This document shows positions 4,795 to 5,551 of a stretch of 5,551 nt of DNA, one piece after another. The DNA lies in the NCBI GenBank assembly GCA_017633865.1, contig JAGBOM010000365.1:1-5551 (forward strand), written 5' to 3'. A program made the position numbers and the translations under genes. Below the pieces are notes generated by a model that was given only the letters and a program-made list of their open reading frames with translations, did not search any database and was not told the DNA's origin. The stretch is from Opitutales bacterium. Its GTDB lineage: Bacteria; Verrucomicrobiota; Verrucomicrobiia; Opitutales; Intestinicryptomonadaceae. Position 1 is the first letter of the stretch, and each line of letters starts with the position of its first letter.

Positions 4795-5151
4795 ATGATT
4801 GAATTCGACTTGACCGCGCAAGAGCATGGGGAACTCGTAGACATAGCCGCCGCCGTGGCGGCGCGATATGGCGAAAAGGCTGGGGCCGTATGGCGTGACG
4901 CAATCCGCCGCGCCTGTGCCGACCGGGACGAGTACACCCCCCAGACGGAGTGGGCGGCGGACGCGGCCCTTGAAGCGTGGCGGGCGCTTGCTGTTGAGTG
5001 CGGGACTTATGGCAGGCGGGCGGCGGAAACCCTCGCCGCGATAGAGGCGACCGCCGCCGCCCGGGGCGTAGCCTTGCCCGCCGAGTGGCCGCAACCCTAC
5101 ACAATCGCCCCCGTGGGTGCGGATATATGCGCCGCCCGCCCCGGGGAATAG
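4795..5151 (+). CDS. Helical protein of unknown function, last cassette gene
   Basis: 118 residues. ATG 4795 follows AAAGGA (4782-4787) and an A-tract. The first ~85 residues look mostly helical: MIEFDLTAQEHGELVDIAAAVAARYG, VWRDAIRRACADRDEY, DAALEAWRALAVECG and RRAAETLAAIEATAAARG. The Pro-rich end has EWPQPYTIAPVGADICAARPGE. No membrane segment, metal site or catalytic signature is visible, and I recognise no family. It is separated from the basic protein gene by 25 bases and followed after about 67 bases by a strong terminator, so it ends the unit. Confidence 0.8.
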   Translation: MIEFDLTAQEHGELVDIAAAVAARYGEKAGAVWRDAIRRACADRDEYTPQTEWAADAALEAWRALAVECGTYGRRAAETLAAIEATAAARGVALPAEWPQPYTIAPVGADICAARPGE

Positions 5152-5200
5152 CCCGCCAAGGGGCTTTCCCGGGCCCGTGGCGCACAATCGGCCCCGCCCC

Positions 5201-5212
5201 GGTAAACTTACC
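5201..5212. repeat. Short inverted repeat GGTAAACTTACC
   Basis: GGTAA (5201-5205) and TTACC (5208-5212) form a symmetric 12-mer in the gap between the last cassette gene and the recombinase end. The gap is otherwise GC-rich. It could be a protein-binding or recombination-related site, but its shortness means chance is a real possibility. Confidence 0.25.
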
Positions 5213-5218
5213 CTCCCC

Positions 5219-5250
5219 GCCCCCGGCAATCGCGCCGGGGGCCGTTTTTT
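5219..5250 (+). terminator. Intrinsic terminator of the cassette
   Basis: A perfect 9-base-pair GC stem (GCCCCCGGC 5219-5227 with GCCGGGGGC 5234-5242), loop AATCGC, then CG and T6 (5245-5250). On the opposite strand no T-tract follows the stem, so it acts for the plus-strand cassette and not clearly for the recombinase gene. Confidence 0.88.
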
Positions 5251-5263
5251 GGGGCCGTGGCGG

Positions 5264-5551
5264 TCATGCCCTGTCGATGTCCCGGTCGGCCCCGGTGGCC
5301 GGGACGAACCGGGCATAATGCGCCCTGCTGACGGCGGGGTGATGGCCCGCCCAAGCGGCCACCTTGTCCAAGCTAACCCCCGCTTGCACAAGCAGGGAGC
5401 AAAAAGTGTGGCGCATGGTTTGCCAGGATAGGCGACCGGGGCCACCGCCCGCCCGCGCCCAAGCCCGCCGCAAACGGGCCAACGCCCGCCTCATGCCCTC
5501 GCCGTCCTTGAGCCCGGTAACGGGGCCGCGCCTGTCCGGGGCGGGCACCGC
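5264..5551 (-). CDS. int: Tyrosine recombinase/phage integrase, C-terminal catalytic part (partial)
   Basis: The frame enters from the right edge and ends at TGA 5264-5266, so only the last ~95 residues are seen. The catalytic end of a tyrosine recombinase is clear: WQTMRHTFCSLLVQAGV, then KVAAWAGHH, then RAHYARFVP. The second catalytic Arg is in MRHT (codon near 5411-5413), the box-II His in AGH lies 23 residues later, and the nucleophile Tyr (HYARF, 5315-5317) lies 32 residues after the Arg. This is the normal spacing of the family. The residue three before that Arg, usually His (HxxR), is Gln here (codon 5420-5422). The N-terminal arm-binding and core-binding domains and the first catalytic Arg lie outside the window. 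The gene converges on the cassette, and integrases at the end of a prophage next to accessory genes are typical. Its presence supports a temperate phage or integrative element. Confidence 0.9.
   Translation of the reverse strand, partial: AVPAPDRRGPVTGLKDGEGMRRALARLRRAWARAGGGPGRLSWQTMRHTFCSLLVQAGVSLDKVAAWAGHHPAVSRAHYARFVPATGADRDIDRA

Noticed and set aside
4133..5185. Long antisense open frame (350 codons) across the cassette
   Set aside because: Arg/Pro/Ala low-complexity product, no ribosome site, and it lies opposite four plus-strand genes with good sites and a promoter. It is a GC-rich shadow frame.
4516..5445. Antisense open frame (309 codons) overlapping the recombinase end
   Set aside because: It lies in another frame from the recombinase, whose catalytic motifs are unmistakable, and the product is low complexity.
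1..5551. tRNA genes, rRNA or CRISPR arrays
   Set aside because: No cloverleaf-like set of arms with a T-loop and no regularly spaced repeats were seen on either strand by eye.

Overview
The window is a stretch of a temperate phage or prophage in an unidentified bacterium with GC-rich DNA. It starts inside the end of a glycine-rich structural gene. It then carries a tight run of small late genes, a separate small transcription unit, and the C-terminal end of a tyrosine recombinase on the opposite strand at the right edge. A lipobox signal peptide (LLGGC) and the membrane proteins point to a Gram-negative (diderm) host, but nothing here fixes the genus. Genes are GC-rich and full of Ala, Gly and Pro. 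The gaps between them are short and AT-rich, and several starts are preceded by a GGAG-like site and an A-tract running into ATG.

Layout. Positions 1-3752, plus strand, form one dense late-type cluster. In order: the 3' end of a glycine-rich tail or adhesin protein; a 98-residue small protein of tail-fibre-companion type; a 95-residue coiled-coil plus membrane-anchor protein that could be holin-like; a 279-residue protein with a DNPPF adenine-methyltransferase motif; a 287-residue predicted lipoprotein with a coiled coil and three membrane segments; a 200-residue protein whose last third carries the cysteine layout of the ferredoxin-thioredoxin reductase catalytic chain; a 66-residue membrane-anchored peptide; and a 100-residue small protein. 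The cluster closes with two consecutive intrinsic terminators (3767-3878).

Positions 3979-5250 are a second, self-contained unit: a promoter with consensus -35 and -10 boxes, four small genes (63, 82, 69 and 118 residues) and a strong terminator. This layout resembles a phage 'moron' or early/accessory cassette. The recombinase gene (5264-5551, minus strand, cut by the window edge) converges on it.

The observations most worth following are: the reductase-like cysteine cluster in a phage gene, which also has a strong in-frame internal ribosome site that would give a stand-alone 110-residue product; a run of nine G near the end of the methyltransferase-like gene, where a -1 shift leads to a stop overlapping the next start codon as ATGA; and the insulated four-gene cassette of mostly unrecognised function.
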